Part shown: piece by piece, positions 29,400 to 39,113 of the stretch | Layout: each line of letters starts with the position of its first letter | Position numbering within the stretch: the stretch's first letter is position 1 | Assembly: GCA_008711135.1 (NCBI GenBank) | Contig: VUAW01000008.1 | Coordinates: 62,001 to 126,000 of the forward strand | DNA from: Rhodobacteraceae bacterium LNNU 3342 | GTDB lineage: Bacteria > Pseudomonadota > Alphaproteobacteria > Rhodobacterales > Rhodobacteraceae | DNA length: 64,000 bases | Direction of reading: 5' to 3' | Position numbers and translations under genes: made by a program | Notes under the pieces: generated by a model | What the model was told of the DNA's origin: nothing | Database searches by the model: none | The model's input: only the letters and a program-made list of their open reading frames with translations

Positions 29400-29424
29400 T
29401 GGGCGCGTCGTCATGGCGCGCCCA
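29400..29424. terminator. Hairpin between peroxiredoxin and oxyR
   Basis: TGGGCGCG (29400-29407) pairs exactly with CGCGCCCA (29417-29424) across a 9-base loop, between two convergent stops. It is followed on the plus strand by TTCCCTTC, a weak pyrimidine tract. Likely bidirectional. Confidence 0.6.
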
Positions 29425-29430
29425 TTCCCT

Positions 29431-30357
29431 TCATCGTTGGGCAGGCGCTTCGCGCATGGGCCGAAGCTGCCCCGCCCCTTCGCGGATCACATCCGCCAGC
29501 TGCGTGATCCAGCCGTCGTCCCGCGTCGCCACCCGGTGCACCAGCACGATTTCCCTTGCCGGTTCCGGCTCTGCAAACCGCAGCACGCGCATTGACGGCG
29601 CGGCCGCCGCCTCGGACTCCAGCGCGATTTCCGGCAGGAAGGTCATCCCGAAGCCTTGGGCCACCAGCCCGCACAGCGTCGAAAGCGACGAGGCGCCTAG
29701 GTCGAGCCGCGTCTGGCGTCGGTCCATCCCGCACACCTCCAGCGCCTGATCGGCAAGGCAATGCCCTTCGTCCAGCAGCAGCAGGTGATCCGGGTCAAGC
29801 GTGACGGGTCGAAGCCCCTCCGACGCCTGCTTCAGCCCTTCAAGCCGCGCTGCTGCCCCCGCAAGCAGGAAACGGTCCTGAAACAGCGGCAGCACTACGC
29901 GATCCGCACCCGCAGAGGGACCGGCGATGACCACCGCATCCAGTTGCCCTGCATCCAATGCCACCAGAAGCGTATCCGTCTGCGCCTCGCGCACCCGCAG
30001 ATCGCCCGCAATTTCGCGCAAGGACATGAGGACCCGCGGCAGCAGATAGGGCGCGACCGTCGGAATCATCCCCAGGTTCAGACGCCCTGAAAGACCCTGC
30101 CGCCGCGCCGTGGCCTCCAACTCCCGGGTTTCCGCGACGATCCGGCGGGCGCGTTCCAGAACTTCACGTCCAGCGCGGGTCAGGCGGATGCCGCGCGGCA
30201 GGCGTTCGACCAGCGTCAGACCCAGCGTGGTTTCCAGTTCCTTTATCTGCATCGACAGCGCAGGCTGGGTCACGTGCATCCGATCTGCGGCACGGCCAAA
30301 GCCTGCCTCTTCGACAAGGGCAATGAAGTAGGTCAACTGCTTGAGCGTCAGGTTCAT
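29431..30357 (-). CDS. oxyR: Hydrogen peroxide sensor OxyR (LysR family)
   Basis: 308 residues. The N-terminal winged helix-turn-helix (about 1-60) contains FGRAADRMHVTQPALSMQIKEL. The effector domain carries the peroxide-sensing pair in DEGHCLADQALEVCGM, two cysteines nine residues apart as in E. coli OxyR. It is transcribed divergently from katA across a 102-base gap, the usual arrangement for direct control of catalase. Confidence 0.94.
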   Translation of the reverse strand: MNLTLKQLTYFIALVEEAGFGRAADRMHVTQPALSMQIKELETTLGLTLVERLPRGIRLTRAGREVLERARRIVAETRELEATARRQGLSGRLNLGMIPTVAPYLLPRVLMSLREIAGDLRVREAQTDTLLVALDAGQLDAVVIAGPSAGADRVVLPLFQDRFLLAGAAARLEGLKQASEGLRPVTLDPDHLLLLDEGHCLADQALEVCGMDRRQTRLDLGASSLSTLCGLVAQGFGMTFLPEIALESEAAAAPSMRVLRFAEPEPAREIVLVHRVATRDDGWITQLADVIREGAGQLRPMREAPAQR

Positions 30358-30459
30358 AAGATCATCTTATCGATACAAGAAGAATATCCGATTTCTCTTT
30401 ATCGACTCTACCGGCAATAGTCACCACAGAATTCGACAAGAAGAAGGACGGAGGGATCC
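30358..30459. promoter_or_regulatory. Divergent oxyR-katA control region
   Basis: This 102-base AT-rich gap separates the two start codons. The 7-mer TTATCGA occurs at 30367-30373 and 30399-30405, 32 bases apart (about three helical turns), with more AT-rich sequence between. This spacing suits a tetrameric LysR-type regulator, so OxyR is the natural candidate. The exact OxyR consensus is not clearly matched. Confidence 0.55.
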
Positions 30460-31929
30460 ATGAGCACACGACTCACTACCACCGGCGGCGCCCCGATTGC
30501 CGACAACCAGAACACGCTGACAGCAGGCCCGCGCGGCCCGGTGCTGCTGGAGGATTACCAGCTGATCGAAAAGCTGGCCCATCAGAACCGCGAGCGCATT
30601 CCGGAACGTGTCGTTCACGCCAAGGGTTGGGGCGCCTATGGCACCCTTACCGTCACCAACGACATTACGAAATACACCCGCGCCAGCATCTTTGCCGAGG
30701 TCGGCAAGACGACGCCGCTGATCGCCCGGTTTTCGACCGTGGCTGGCGAACTGGGCGCCGCCGACCATGAACGCGACGTGCGCGGCTTTGCCGTCAAGTT
30801 CTACACGGACGAAGGCAACTGGGACGTGGTGGGCAACAACACCCCCGTCTTCTTCGTGCGCGACCCGCTGAAGTTCCCCGACTTCATCCACACGCAAAAG
30901 CGCCACCCGCGCACCAACCTTCGCTCCGCCACGGCGATGTGGGATTTCTGGAGCCTGAGCCCCGAAGCCATCCACCAGATCACCATCCTGATGTCGGACC
31001 GCGGCCTGCCCCAGACGCCGATGCAGATGAACGGCTATGGCAGCCACACCTATTCGTTCTGGAATGATGCGGGCGAACGCTTCTGGGTGAAATTCCACTT
31101 CAAGACCCTGCAGGGGCATGCCCACTACACCAATGCCGAGGGCGCAGAGGTTACCGGCCGCACGCGCGAGGGGTATCAGGAGGCCCTGTTCGGCACGATC
31201 GAAAGCGGCGAATTCCCGCGCTGGAAGCTCTGCGTGCAGATCATGCCGGAACTGGATGCGGAAAAGACCCCATACAACCCGTTCGACCTGACCAAGATCT
31301 GGCCACACAGCGACTACCCGCTGATCGAGGTCGGCATCATGGAGCTGAACCGCAACCCCGACAACTATTTCGCGGAAATCGAACAGGCCGCCTTCAGCCC
31401 TTCGAACAAGGTTCCCGGTATCGGCTACAGCCCTGACAAGATGCTTCAGGCGCGGGTGTGGTCCTATGCTGACGCGCATCGCTATCGGCTCGGCACGCAT
31501 TATGAGGCGCTGCCTGTGAACGCCCCCCGCTGCCCCGTCCACCACTACCACAAGGACGGCAACATGAACTTCTTTGGCCAGCGTACTGGTCATGTCGATG
31601 CGTATTATGAACCGAACTCAATCGCCGGTTCCGCGAAGCAGGACCCGTCGGTCGCGGAACCTCCGCTGCGGATTTCTGGTGACGCGGCGCGGTACGATCA
31701 CCGCGTCGGCAACGACGACTACAGCCAAGCCCGGGCGCTGCATGACCGGGTACTGAGCGATGCGGAGCGCCAGCGGCTGTACCGCAACACCGCCGAGGCG
31801 ATGCAGGGCGTACCCGAGGAGATCATCGAACGGATGCTGGGCCACTATGCGCAGGTCAGCCCGGCCTATGCAGAAGGAATCCGCGCTGCACGCGCCGAAA
31901 TAATCGGCGCGCTTCAGGCCGCGGAATAA
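30460..31929 (+). CDS. katA: Monofunctional heme catalase (small-subunit clade)
   Basis: 489 residues, the usual length of small-subunit catalases. The distal histidine is H53 in [12 protein letters not shown], the distal asparagine N126 in [14 protein letters not shown], and the proximal heme ligand lies in [14 protein letters not shown]. An NADPH-binding region ([12 protein letters not shown]) is also present. GGAGGG precedes the ATG. It breaks down H2O2 and is probably induced by the divergent OxyR. A strong terminator follows. Confidence 0.97.
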   Translation: MSTRLTTTGGAPIADNQNTLTAGPRGPVLLEDYQLIEKLAHQNRERIPERVVHAKGWGAYGTLTVTNDITKYTRASIFAEVGKTTPLIARFSTVAGELGAADHERDVRGFAVKFYTDEGNWDVVGNNTPVFFVRDPLKFPDFIHTQKRHPRTNLRSATAMWDFWSLSPEAIHQITILMSDRGLPQTPMQMNGYGSHTYSFWNDAGERFWVKFHFKTLQGHAHYTNAEGAEVTGRTREGYQEALFGTIESGEFPRWKLCVQIMPELDAEKTPYNPFDLTKIWPHSDYPLIEVGIMELNRNPDNYFAEIEQAAFSPSNKVPGIGYSPDKMLQARVWSYADAHRYRLGTHYEALPVNAPRCPVHHYHKDGNMNFFGQRTGHVDAYYEPNSIAGSAKQDPSVAEPPLRISGDAARYDHRVGNDDYSQARALHDRVLSDAERQRLYRNTAEAMQGVPEEIIERMLGHYAQVSPAYAEGIRAARAEIIGALQAAE

Positions 31930-31936
31930 CAAGGGA

Positions 31937-31961
31937 AGCCCCGGCACAGGCCGGGGCTTTC
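31937..31961 (+). terminator. Terminator after katA
   Basis: AGCCCCGGC (31937-31945) pairs with GCCGGGGCT (31950-31958) across a 4-base loop, followed by TTTCGTT. It lies 8 bases after the katA stop and is the best-formed intrinsic terminator on the plus strand of the window. Confidence 0.85.
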
Positions 31962-31963
31962 GT

Positions 31964-33085
31964 TCAACCGATCAGCGGCGCGGCAAGGCCGCCCGTTTCC
32001 TCATAATGACGCCGCAGGCGCTGGAGCGCGATCCTCAGCACGATCTTGCCCGATCTTGCCGACCAGCCGAGCCGGCGTTCCGCCTGTTCCAGCCCCTCCA
32101 GATAACAGCAGCAGCGCAGCACCATGTCGCCCAAACCGGGACCAAGGTCGCGCAGCGCCGCCGCCACCCGATCCCGCGCCCCGCGCGGTCCCTGTGCCGG
32201 CCCGCTGCCCGGCTGAAACCCACCGCGGTCACCCCCGGTCAGGAAGCGGTCCCAGTTCTGGGCAACACGCGGCCCCATCTGCGCCAGTTCGAAATCCTCA
32301 CGCAGGCGCTCGCCCGCCGCGACAAGATCGGGCGTCAGAAATGGGGTGCCGTCCTTGTCCCGCCGCCGCGCCAGCGCCGCCACAGGGCTTTCAGCGAGGT
32401 TGTAGCGGATACGCTTGGGCGCCTCCCCCGCAGCATCTTGCACCATCTTGTGGTCCCAAATCCGGTGCTGGTCGGCAAAAGGCATGGCCGCTTCGGCGCA
32501 GCCGATGGCGGCCTCGTCTTCGGCTAGGAAGCGGCGCAGTGCGGCACGGCCGGCAGCCGTGATCTCATAGGTGGCGACGCGCCCAGCCTGGCGGCAGCCG
32601 ATCCAGTCCTTCAGCGCAAAGGCCTCGGCCACGCGGCGTTCAACCACAGCGACGCGGGCAGTAATGCCATCGGGCATCTCCCTCAGGACTGCGGCCTTTT
32701 CCATGTTGGGCGCGATGGCAAGCACGGCCCCGGGTTCACAGAGGCGGCGAAGCACCCGTCGCGCCTCTCGGGCGATCGTGATCTCGTCCGATACAAGTTG
32801 CTCGGGGCGGATGGCTGCGGTCATTTCGCTGTCCTTGTTGTCGGTAACTTGGGTTGTCCGGGCGGCATGCGCGCGGCCCAGGCGCGTGAGAGCCTCATCG
32901 ACCAAGGGGTCGTCGCGGCGGTTTTCGAACCGGCGCACCTGCCGCATCACGGTGGAGGCATGGCAGCCTTCGCGCCGCGCCAGCGCCCGAAGCGAGAGAC
33001 CATCCTCGGTGTGCGAGAGGTACAGCCGGACGGCGTCAGGCAGCCAGCCCGGAAGCGATCCGTGAGTTGTCTGTGCCGTGGCCAT
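31964..33085 (-). CDS. Helix-turn-helix protein, DUF6456-like
   Basis: 373-residue protein of unknown biochemical role. The N-terminal 75 residues look like a DNA-binding helix-turn-helix (GLSLRALARREGCHASTVMRQV). The middle (about 105-210) resembles a second winged-helix unit (RQAGRVATYEITAAGRAALRRF). The C-terminal part, ending GWSARSGKIVLRIALQRLRRHY, fits the DUF6456 proteins of Rhodobacteraceae. It is divergent from a DUF6477-like gene, and a CtrA-like box lies between them. A regulatory role is inferred. Confidence 0.75.
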   Translation of the reverse strand: MATAQTTHGSLPGWLPDAVRLYLSHTEDGLSLRALARREGCHASTVMRQVRRFENRRDDPLVDEALTRLGRAHAARTTQVTDNKDSEMTAAIRPEQLVSDEITIAREARRVLRRLCEPGAVLAIAPNMEKAAVLREMPDGITARVAVVERRVAEAFALKDWIGCRQAGRVATYEITAAGRAALRRFLAEDEAAIGCAEAAMPFADQHRIWDHKMVQDAAGEAPKRIRYNLAESPVAALARRRDKDGTPFLTPDLVAAGERLREDFELAQMGPRVAQNWDRFLTGGDRGGFQPGSGPAQGPRGARDRVAAALRDLGPGLGDMVLRCCCYLEGLEQAERRLGWSARSGKIVLRIALQRLRRHYEETGGLAAPLIG

Positions 33086-33153
33086 GGGTCTGCTTATGCC
33101 TCCTTCCAGCGGGCTCGGGTCTTGAAGATGGTTAACAACCTTCTTCGCAAACC

Positions 33154-33168
33154 TTACCCGCTGGTTAA
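33154..33168. promoter_or_regulatory. CtrA-like binding site
   Basis: TTAC-N7-TTAA on the plus strand is TTAA-N7-GTAA on the minus strand, seven of eight matches to the CtrA consensus TTAA-N7-TTAA. It lies 69 bases upstream of the DUF6456-like start and 133 bases upstream of the divergent DUF6477-like start. A GTTAAC half-site lies nearby at 33131-33136. The match is by eye, in a locally AT-rich stretch. Confidence 0.4.
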
Positions 33169-33300
33169 TAATCGAACAGTTTCCGATAATTGGCTCTAAA
33201 TCCTAAACTGTTCTGAAAGCTGCGTTCGCTGGGTCACCCTTTCGCGCAACACCCGCTCTGGTTGCGTAGACTGCCCGTCAGTACTGCATGAGAGGATGCC

Positions 33301-33621
33301 ATGAGCGAACTGAGCATGACCAACTTCCAAGGCGTGGATGTCCTGGAAACCCTGCACAGCCTGCGCAGGCCGCGCCTGCTGATCCGGGCCGCGCGGGCCG
33401 GGGTCGAGGATTATCGCCGGGACCGGGACCTGCGGCGTCTGGTCCAGGTCGCAGGGCTGCCCTGCCCGGTGCGGGCACTGGAACTGCTGCTGGCCGAGGA
33501 AGCACGGCTGAACCACGCACGAAAAACGGGCGACGCCTGTTACAGCGTCGCCCGTCATGTCAGCGTGATGATCGCGGTTCTGGGCGAGGCGCGGATGCTG
33601 CCCCGCCCTGTCATCCGCTAG
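33301..33621 (+). CDS. DUF6477-like small protein
   Basis: 106 residues, rich in arginine and leucine, opening MSELSMTNFQGVDVLETLHSL and then RRPRLLIRAARAGVEDYRRD. This resembles the DUF6477 family of Rhodobacteraceae, whose function is unknown. AGAGG precedes the ATG. The stop shares a CTAG with the convergent MttB-like gene. It is divergent from the DUF6456-like regulator, a pairing that suggests common control. Confidence 0.7.
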   Translation: MSELSMTNFQGVDVLETLHSLRRPRLLIRAARAGVEDYRRDRDLRRLVQVAGLPCPVRALELLLAEEARLNHARKTGDACYSVARHVSVMIAVLGEARMLPRPVIR

Positions 33622-35162
33622 ATGAAGGCGTCGGCCATCATGCCTTTCTTGCGCGACACGTAATCGTTCAGCCCTTCGGCGATGCCGGGGTCGATCGCTG
33701 GTGCCTGATAGTCGCGCAGCATTTTCGCCACCCGGTCCGAGGCCAGCGCGACAGTGTCGCGCGCGCCCTCTTCTTCCCAGGTTTCGAACGGCTTGTAGTC
33801 CAGAAGCTCGGTCCGCCAGAAGGCTTCCTTGAAATTGGCTTGGGTATGGGCGCAGCCAAGATAATGGCCGCCCGGCCCCACCTCGCGGATGGCTTCCATC
33901 GCCTGGCCGTTTTCGGAAACATCAATTCCCTTCGCCAGACGATGCAGGATGCCAAGCTGGTCGGCGTCCATCACGAACTTTTCGTACGAACTGACCAGCC
34001 CGCCCTCCAGCCAGCCGCAGGCATGAAGCATGAAGTTCACGCCCGACAGCAGCGCCATGTTCAGGCTGTTCGCGCTTTCATAGGCCGCCTGTGCATCCGG
34101 CAGTTTCGACCCGCAGAACGCCCCGCCCGACCGGTACGGAAGCCCCAGCCGCCGTGCCAGTTGGCCCGCGCCATAGGTGATCTGGCTCGCCTCTGGCGTA
34201 CCAAAGGTAGGCGCGCCCGAATTCATGTCGATCGAGGTCACGAAGGCGCCAAAGATCACCGGCGCGCCTTTGCGCACCAGCTGGCTGTAGGCGACACCTG
34301 CCAGAACCTCTGCCAGAACCTGCGTCAGCGTGCCCGCCACTGACACGGGGGCCATCGCCCCGCCTACGATGAAGGGCGAAACCACGCAGGCCTGGTTATT
34401 GCGGGCATAAACCTCCAGCGCGCCCATCATCACGCTGTCGAAGGTCAGTGGCGAGTTGATGTTGATGAGCGAGGTCATCACCGTGTTCTGTTGCACGAAG
34501 TCCCGGCCGAACAGGATCTCGCACATCTCGACCGAATCCTGGGCGCGGCTAGGTTCGGTGACCGACCCCATGAAGGGCTTGTCCGACAGCGTCATGTGCG
34601 CCAGCAGCATGTCAAGGTGGCGCTTGTTCACCGGGATGTCGGTGGGTTCGCAAACCGTGCCGCCCGAATGATGCAGCCACTTGGACATGTAGCCCAGCTT
34701 CACGAAGTTCCGGAAATCCTCCATCGTGGCATAGCGGCGGCCACCGGCCGCATCGCGCACGAAGGGGGGGCCATAGACCGGCGCCAGCACCAACGAGTTG
34801 CCCCCAATTTCCACGTTCCGCGCCGGGTTGCGGGCATGTTGGACGATGCGCGACGGCGCGGTTGCGCACAACTGACGGGCAAGGCCGCGCGGGATGCGGA
34901 CACGTTCCCCTTCGATATCCGCGCCCGCCTCTCGCCAAAGTGCCAGCGCCGCCGGGTTCTCGACGAAGTTGACGCCGATCTCCTCCAGCACCGTCTCAGC
35001 GTTATGCTCGATGATCTGGAGAGCTTCCTCGTTCAGGATCTCCAGGTTAGGGATGTTCCGCTCGATGAAGCGGGCGGTTTCAAAGCTGACGGCTTGGCGT
35101 TCCGCCCGCCGCGCCGCACCGCCGCCACCGCGGGCCCGCCGGCCTGCTGTCACGTCACTCAT
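33618..35162 (-). CDS. Trimethylamine methyltransferase family protein, non-pyrrolysine MttB homologue
   Basis: 514-residue TIM-barrel corrinoid methyltransferase homologue of the MttB/COG5598 superfamily, with segments VLEEIGVNFVENPAAL, GGTVCEPTDIPVNKRHLD and GPGGHYLGCAHT. There is no in-frame amber codon, so it lacks the pyrrolysine of true trimethylamine enzymes. Relatives such as MtgB act on glycine betaine or other quaternary amines. The substrate cannot be read from the sequence, and no corrinoid protein gene is adjacent. The ATG at 35162 has GGAGG seven bases upstream. Confidence 0.88.
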   Translation of the reverse strand: MSDVTAGRRARGGGGAARRAERQAVSFETARFIERNIPNLEILNEEALQIIEHNAETVLEEIGVNFVENPAALALWREAGADIEGERVRIPRGLARQLCATAPSRIVQHARNPARNVEIGGNSLVLAPVYGPPFVRDAAGGRRYATMEDFRNFVKLGYMSKWLHHSGGTVCEPTDIPVNKRHLDMLLAHMTLSDKPFMGSVTEPSRAQDSVEMCEILFGRDFVQQNTVMTSLININSPLTFDSVMMGALEVYARNNQACVVSPFIVGGAMAPVSVAGTLTQVLAEVLAGVAYSQLVRKGAPVIFGAFVTSIDMNSGAPTFGTPEASQITYGAGQLARRLGLPYRSGGAFCGSKLPDAQAAYESANSLNMALLSGVNFMLHACGWLEGGLVSSYEKFVMDADQLGILHRLAKGIDVSENGQAMEAIREVGPGGHYLGCAHTQANFKEAFWRTELLDYKPFETWEEEGARDTVALASDRVAKMLRDYQAPAIDPGIAEGLNDYVSRKKGMMADAFI

Positions 35163-35278
35163 GCTGATCCTCCTGACGGCGCAAATCCTTAATCCGTGAT
35201 ACGCCCATTGCCTGCGCCCGCGCCGATGGATTGCGTCATCTTCGGCGCGAATCCGACATCGACATGGCTTGACCCACA

Positions 35279-35318
35279 CCTTGCCCCTTGCGTGAAAAGG
35301 GGCAAGGGCCTAAAGGCC
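35279..35318 (+). promoter_or_regulatory. Strong hairpins in the guaA leader
   Basis: CCTTGCCCCTT (35279-35289) pairs perfectly with AAGGGGCAAGG (35297-35307) over a 7-base loop. A second small stem, GGCC (35307-35310) with GGCC (35315-35318), includes the AAAGG ribosome binding site of guaA, whose ATG is at 35323. No T run follows, so a leader or attenuator role is more likely than simple termination. Confidence 0.5.
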
Positions 35319-35322
35319 GGGC

Positions 35323-36888
35323 ATGACCCAGATCGCCCATGACCGCCTTCTCATCATCGACTTTGGCAGCCAGGTGACGCAGCTGATCGCGCGGCGCCTG
35401 CGGGAGCTGAACGTCTATTGCGAAATCCACCCGTTCAACAAGGTTGACGATGCCTTCCTGCGTGATTTCGCGCCCAAGGCCGTGATCCTGTCGGGCGGCC
35501 CCGCCAGCGTGACCGAAGACGGCAGCCCCCGCGCGCCCCAGGCGCTGTTCGACATGGGCAAGCCCGTCCTTGGCATCTGCTACGGCCAGCAGGTGATGAT
35601 GGAACAGTTGGGCGGCAAGGTGGAATCCGGCCACCACCGCGAATTCGGCCGCGCCTTTGTCGAACCCGCCTCGGACCACCGGAAGGACGGGATCTTCTCG
35701 GGCATGTTCGCCGCCGGGCGCGAGGAAGTGTGGATGAGCCACGGCGACCGCGTGACGCAAATGGCGCCGGGGTTCGAGATCATCGGCACCTCGCCCAACG
35801 CGCCGCTGGCAATCGTGGGCGACGAAAGCCGCCAATTCTATGCGGTGCAGTTCCACCCGGAGGTGCACCACACGCCGAACGGGCGCATCCTGCTGCAGAA
35901 CTTCGTGCGGCTTGCTGGCTTTACCGGCGACTGGACCATGGGCGCCTACAAGGAAGAAGCGATCCGCAAGATCCGCGAACAGGTCGGTGACAAGAAGGTC
36001 ATCTGCGGCCTGTCCGGCGGCGTCGACAGCTCGGTAGCCGCTGTGCTGATCCACGAAGCGATCGGCGACCAGCTCACCTGCGTTTTCGTGGATCATGGCC
36101 TCATGCGCCAGAACGAGGCCGAGGAGGTCGTCGCGATGTTCCGCGACACCTACAACATCCCGCTGATCCACGCGGATGAGGCTGATCTGTTCATTGGTGC
36201 GCTGGAAGGCGTGTCTGACCCCGAGGTGAAGCGCAAGACGATCGGGCGCCTGTTCATCGAGGTGTTCGAGAAGCACGCGAAATCTGTGGGCGGTGCCGAG
36301 TTCCTTGCCCAAGGGACGCTCTATCCGGACGTGATCGAAAGCGTCAGCTTCTCCGGCGGGCCCTCGGTCACGATCAAGTCGCACCATAATGTCGGCGGCT
36401 TGCCGGAAAAGATGGGCATGAAGCTGGTCGAGCCGCTGCGCGAACTCTTCAAGGATGAGGTTCGCGCCCTTGGCCGTGAACTTGGCCTGCCGGCGCATTT
36501 CATTGGCCGCCACCCCTTCCCCGGCCCGGGCCTTGCCATCCGCTGCCCCGGAGAGATCACGCGCGAAAAGCTCGACATCCTGCGCAAGGCAGATGCGGTC
36601 TACATCGACCAGATCCGCAAGCATGGCCTTTATGACGCGATCTGGCAGGCATTTGTGGCGCTGCTGCCGGTCCGCACCGTTGGCGTGATGGGCGACGGGC
36701 GCACCTATGACTATGCCTGCGCCCTACGGGCGGTGACCTCGGTCGATGGCATGACGGCGGACTACTATCCCTTCACCCATGAATTCCTTGGCGAGACCGC
36801 GACCCGGATCATCAACGAAGTCAACGGGATCAACCGCGTCACCTATGACATCACCTCCAAGCCGCCGGGCACGATCGAGTGGGAGTGA
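35323..36888 (+). CDS. guaA: GMP synthase (glutamine-hydrolysing)
   Basis: 521-residue enzyme converting XMP to GMP with ATP and glutamine. The class I amidotransferase domain (about 1-200) has the nucleophile C86 in GICYGQQVM and the histidine/glutamate pair in QFHPEVHHT. The ATP pyrophosphatase domain has the PP-loop [12 protein letters not shown], and the C-terminal dimerisation domain ends with [14 protein letters not shown] precedes the ATG. The gene stands alone behind a structured leader. Confidence 0.97.
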   Translation: MTQIAHDRLLIIDFGSQVTQLIARRLRELNVYCEIHPFNKVDDAFLRDFAPKAVILSGGPASVTEDGSPRAPQALFDMGKPVLGICYGQQVMMEQLGGKVESGHHREFGRAFVEPASDHRKDGIFSGMFAAGREEVWMSHGDRVTQMAPGFEIIGTSPNAPLAIVGDESRQFYAVQFHPEVHHTPNGRILLQNFVRLAGFTGDWTMGAYKEEAIRKIREQVGDKKVICGLSGGVDSSVAAVLIHEAIGDQLTCVFVDHGLMRQNEAEEVVAMFRDTYNIPLIHADEADLFIGALEGVSDPEVKRKTIGRLFIEVFEKHAKSVGGAEFLAQGTLYPDVIESVSFSGGPSVTIKSHHNVGGLPEKMGMKLVEPLRELFKDEVRALGRELGLPAHFIGRHPFPGPGLAIRCPGEITREKLDILRKADAVYIDQIRKHGLYDAIWQAFVALLPVRTVGVMGDGRTYDYACALRAVTSVDGMTADYYPFTHEFLGETATRIINEVNGINRVTYDITSKPPGTIEWE

Positions 36889-36982
36889 CCTGAAAAGGCC
36901 ACTCCGCCTTCTGCCGGGCGGGCGGGGTTGACAAGCACCTGCTGCGGGTGATCCATGCCTTGGCCCCAAGGAGGGGGCCTGC

Positions 36983-37888
36983 ATGACTCAGCCGCAAACC
37001 CGCCCTGCCCCCGCTCAAGTTCTGCGCGCCGCGCTATGGATGCTTGGATCGGTCTTGTCATTTTCCTCGATGGCGGTGGCGGCCCGCGCCCTGTCCAGTG
37101 ACCTCGACACGTTCGAGATGATGCTCTACCGCTCGGTCGTGGGGATCGGGATCGTGATGGTGGCAGCGACGGCCACAGGCACATTGCGGCAGGTGACCAC
37201 CCGGTCCATCGGGCTGCAGTTCATCCGTAATGCAAGCCACTTCACCGGCCAGAACCTCTGGCTTTGGGCGATCACGCTTCTGCCTCTGGCGCAGGTGGTG
37301 GCGCTCGAGTTCACGTCGCCGCTCTGGGTGATCCTGCTGGCGCCGATCTTCCTGGGCGAACGGATTACAGGCGTTCGCGTGCTGGCCGCCGCCATCGGCT
37401 TTGTCGGCATCCTGATTGTGGCACGGCCTGATTTTGGTGCAATCGACGCAGGCATCTTGGCTGCAGCTGGCGCGGCGGTGGGCTTTGCCGGTTCCGCCGT
37501 CTTTACCAAGGTGCTGACACGGACGGAGTCAATCACCAGCATCCTGTTCTGGTTGGTGACGATGCAGGCGGCGTTCGCCCTTGTTCTTGCAGGGATGGAC
37601 GGAGACATCACGTGGCCGCGGCCGGAAAACTGGCCCTGGATCGCCGTCATCGGCGCGGCAGGTCTGGTTGCGCATTTCTGCCTGACGCGGGCACTGGGCC
37701 ATGCCCCGGCGCTGGTGGTGCTGCCGCTCGACTTCATCCGCCTGCCGCTGATCGCGCTGATCGGCGTCGCCCTTTACGACGAGGCGCTGGAATGGCCGGT
37801 GCTGCTGGGCGCGATCATCATCCTTGGTGCCAATATCCTCAACATCCGGGGCGAAGCCCGGCGCGAAAGGAAGGCCTCTCTAGCCTGA
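36983..37888 (+). CDS. EamA/DMT-family transporter
   Basis: 301-residue integral membrane protein with about ten hydrophobic helices arranged as two EamA repeats. The first repeat ends in FTSPLWVILLAPIFLGERI and the second in LPLIALIGVALYDEALEWPVLLGAIIILGAN. Members export amino acids or metabolites, but the substrate is not predictable. GGAGG lies just upstream of the ATG at 36983. The preceding 94 bases hold GC-rich partial repeats but no clear terminator. Confidence 0.9.
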   Translation: MTQPQTRPAPAQVLRAALWMLGSVLSFSSMAVAARALSSDLDTFEMMLYRSVVGIGIVMVAATATGTLRQVTTRSIGLQFIRNASHFTGQNLWLWAITLLPLAQVVALEFTSPLWVILLAPIFLGERITGVRVLAAAIGFVGILIVARPDFGAIDAGILAAAGAAVGFAGSAVFTKVLTRTESITSILFWLVTMQAAFALVLAGMDGDITWPRPENWPWIAVIGAAGLVAHFCLTRALGHAPALVVLPLDFIRLPLIALIGVALYDEALEWPVLLGAIIILGANILNIRGEARRERKASLA

Positions 37889-37925
37889 CGCCGGGTCAGG
37901 ATTGACGCGACAGAAAGTCGCGCTC

Positions 37926-37941
37926 ATGATCTTGTGATCAT
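37926..37941. promoter_or_regulatory. 16-bp palindrome before the FadL-like porin
   Basis: ATGATC (37926-37931) and GATCAT (37936-37941) are exact reverse complements around TTGT, 21 bases before the porin ATG. It could be an operator; no regulator is suggested. Confidence 0.3.
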
Positions 37942-37962
37942 CGCATGAGAGGGGGAGGCATC

Positions 37963-39054
37963 ATGCACAAGGTGTTGGCTTCCGCGGCGGCGCTCTCGCT
38001 GACGGCGACGGCGGCGACCGCGACGGTAGAGCGTTCGCCGCAATCCGTCGCGATCCTGTTCGAGCAGGGCCGCTATCTCGAATTCGGCCTGAGCCATGTA
38101 AATCCCAAGGTCAGCGGCACGCTTCCCGTCTTTGGCGTCGGAAGCGGCGACATGACCGGCTCCTACACCAGCCTGACCTTCGGGGCAAAGATGCCCCTGA
38201 CGGACCAGCTGGAGGTTGCGCTGATCGTGGACGAACCCATCGGCGCCGACGTCTTTTATCCCACCGGCACCGGCTACCCCATCGCCGGTTCAAGCGCCGA
38301 AATCGACAGCTTGGGCGTTACCGGCATCCTGCGCTATCGCTTCAGCGAAAACCTCAGCGTCCACGGCGGCCTGCGGGCGGTACGCACCAGCGGCGAGGTG
38401 GAGATCCTTCGTTCGGTTCCTGTACCGTTCCAGTACACGATGACGGTGGATGCCGATACCGCCTATGGCTGGCTGCTGGGCGTCGCGTACGAGATACCTG
38501 AATATGCCGCGCGGGTGGCGCTGACCTACAATTCGCGCATCAAGCATGACTTCAATGCCTCGGAGGCCGTTCAAAACGGCCTGCTGTCGCAGGAAACGAC
38601 CTTTACCACCACGATCCCGGAATCAGTGAACCTGGAGTTCCAGACCGGCATCGCGCCTGACACCCTGCTGATGGGCGGAATCCGCTGGGTGAAATGGACC
38701 GACTTCGACATCACGCCCCCGCTTTACGAAGGCACCGCGGGCGGGACGCTGGTGGAATACCGCACCAACGCGACCACCTATTCGTTGGGTATTGGTCGCC
38801 GCTTTACCCCGGAATGGTCGGGGGCGATCATGGCGTCCTACACCACCGACGGCTTTTCCCCCACCAGCAACCTGGGCCCGACGGACGGACAGCGCAGCAT
38901 CGGCGTGGCGGTAACCTATACCCGCGACAACATCAGGATCACTGGCGGCCTGCGCTACATAGACATCGGCGACGCAACGACGGTGGGCCTGGGCGGAGAG
39001 TTCAGCGGAAACTCTGCCGTGGCTGCGGGGATCCGGGTCGGCTACAGCTTCTGA
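37963..39054 (+). CDS. FadL/OmpP1-family outer membrane protein
   Basis: 363 residues with a signal peptide (about 1-22, MHKVLASAAALSLTATAATA). Alternating beta-strand sequence follows and ends in the aromatic terminus GIRVGYSF, as expected for an outer membrane barrel. The pattern GLSHVNPKVSG and the C-terminal GLGGEFSGNSAVAAGIRVGY fit the FadL/OmpP1 family, which takes up long-chain fatty acids and other hydrophobic compounds. The ATG at 37963 has GGGGAGG five bases upstream; an in-frame start six codons earlier is less likely. Confidence 0.88.
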   Translation: MHKVLASAAALSLTATAATATVERSPQSVAILFEQGRYLEFGLSHVNPKVSGTLPVFGVGSGDMTGSYTSLTFGAKMPLTDQLEVALIVDEPIGADVFYPTGTGYPIAGSSAEIDSLGVTGILRYRFSENLSVHGGLRAVRTSGEVEILRSVPVPFQYTMTVDADTAYGWLLGVAYEIPEYAARVALTYNSRIKHDFNASEAVQNGLLSQETTFTTTIPESVNLEFQTGIAPDTLLMGGIRWVKWTDFDITPPLYEGTAGGTLVEYRTNATTYSLGIGRRFTPEWSGAIMASYTTDGFSPTSNLGPTDGQRSIGVAVTYTRDNIRITGGLRYIDIGDATTVGLGGEFSGNSAVAAGIRVGYSF

Positions 39055-39113
39055 TCGCTTGACCCCGGCGGGCGGCTCTGCTTTGGCAGGGACGAATGAC
39101 GACGGGGGATCGA

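Noticed and set aside
36889-36982. Terminator after guaA
   Set aside because: GC-rich partial repeats are present, but no stem of more than a few pairs with a suitable loop or T run could be drawn.
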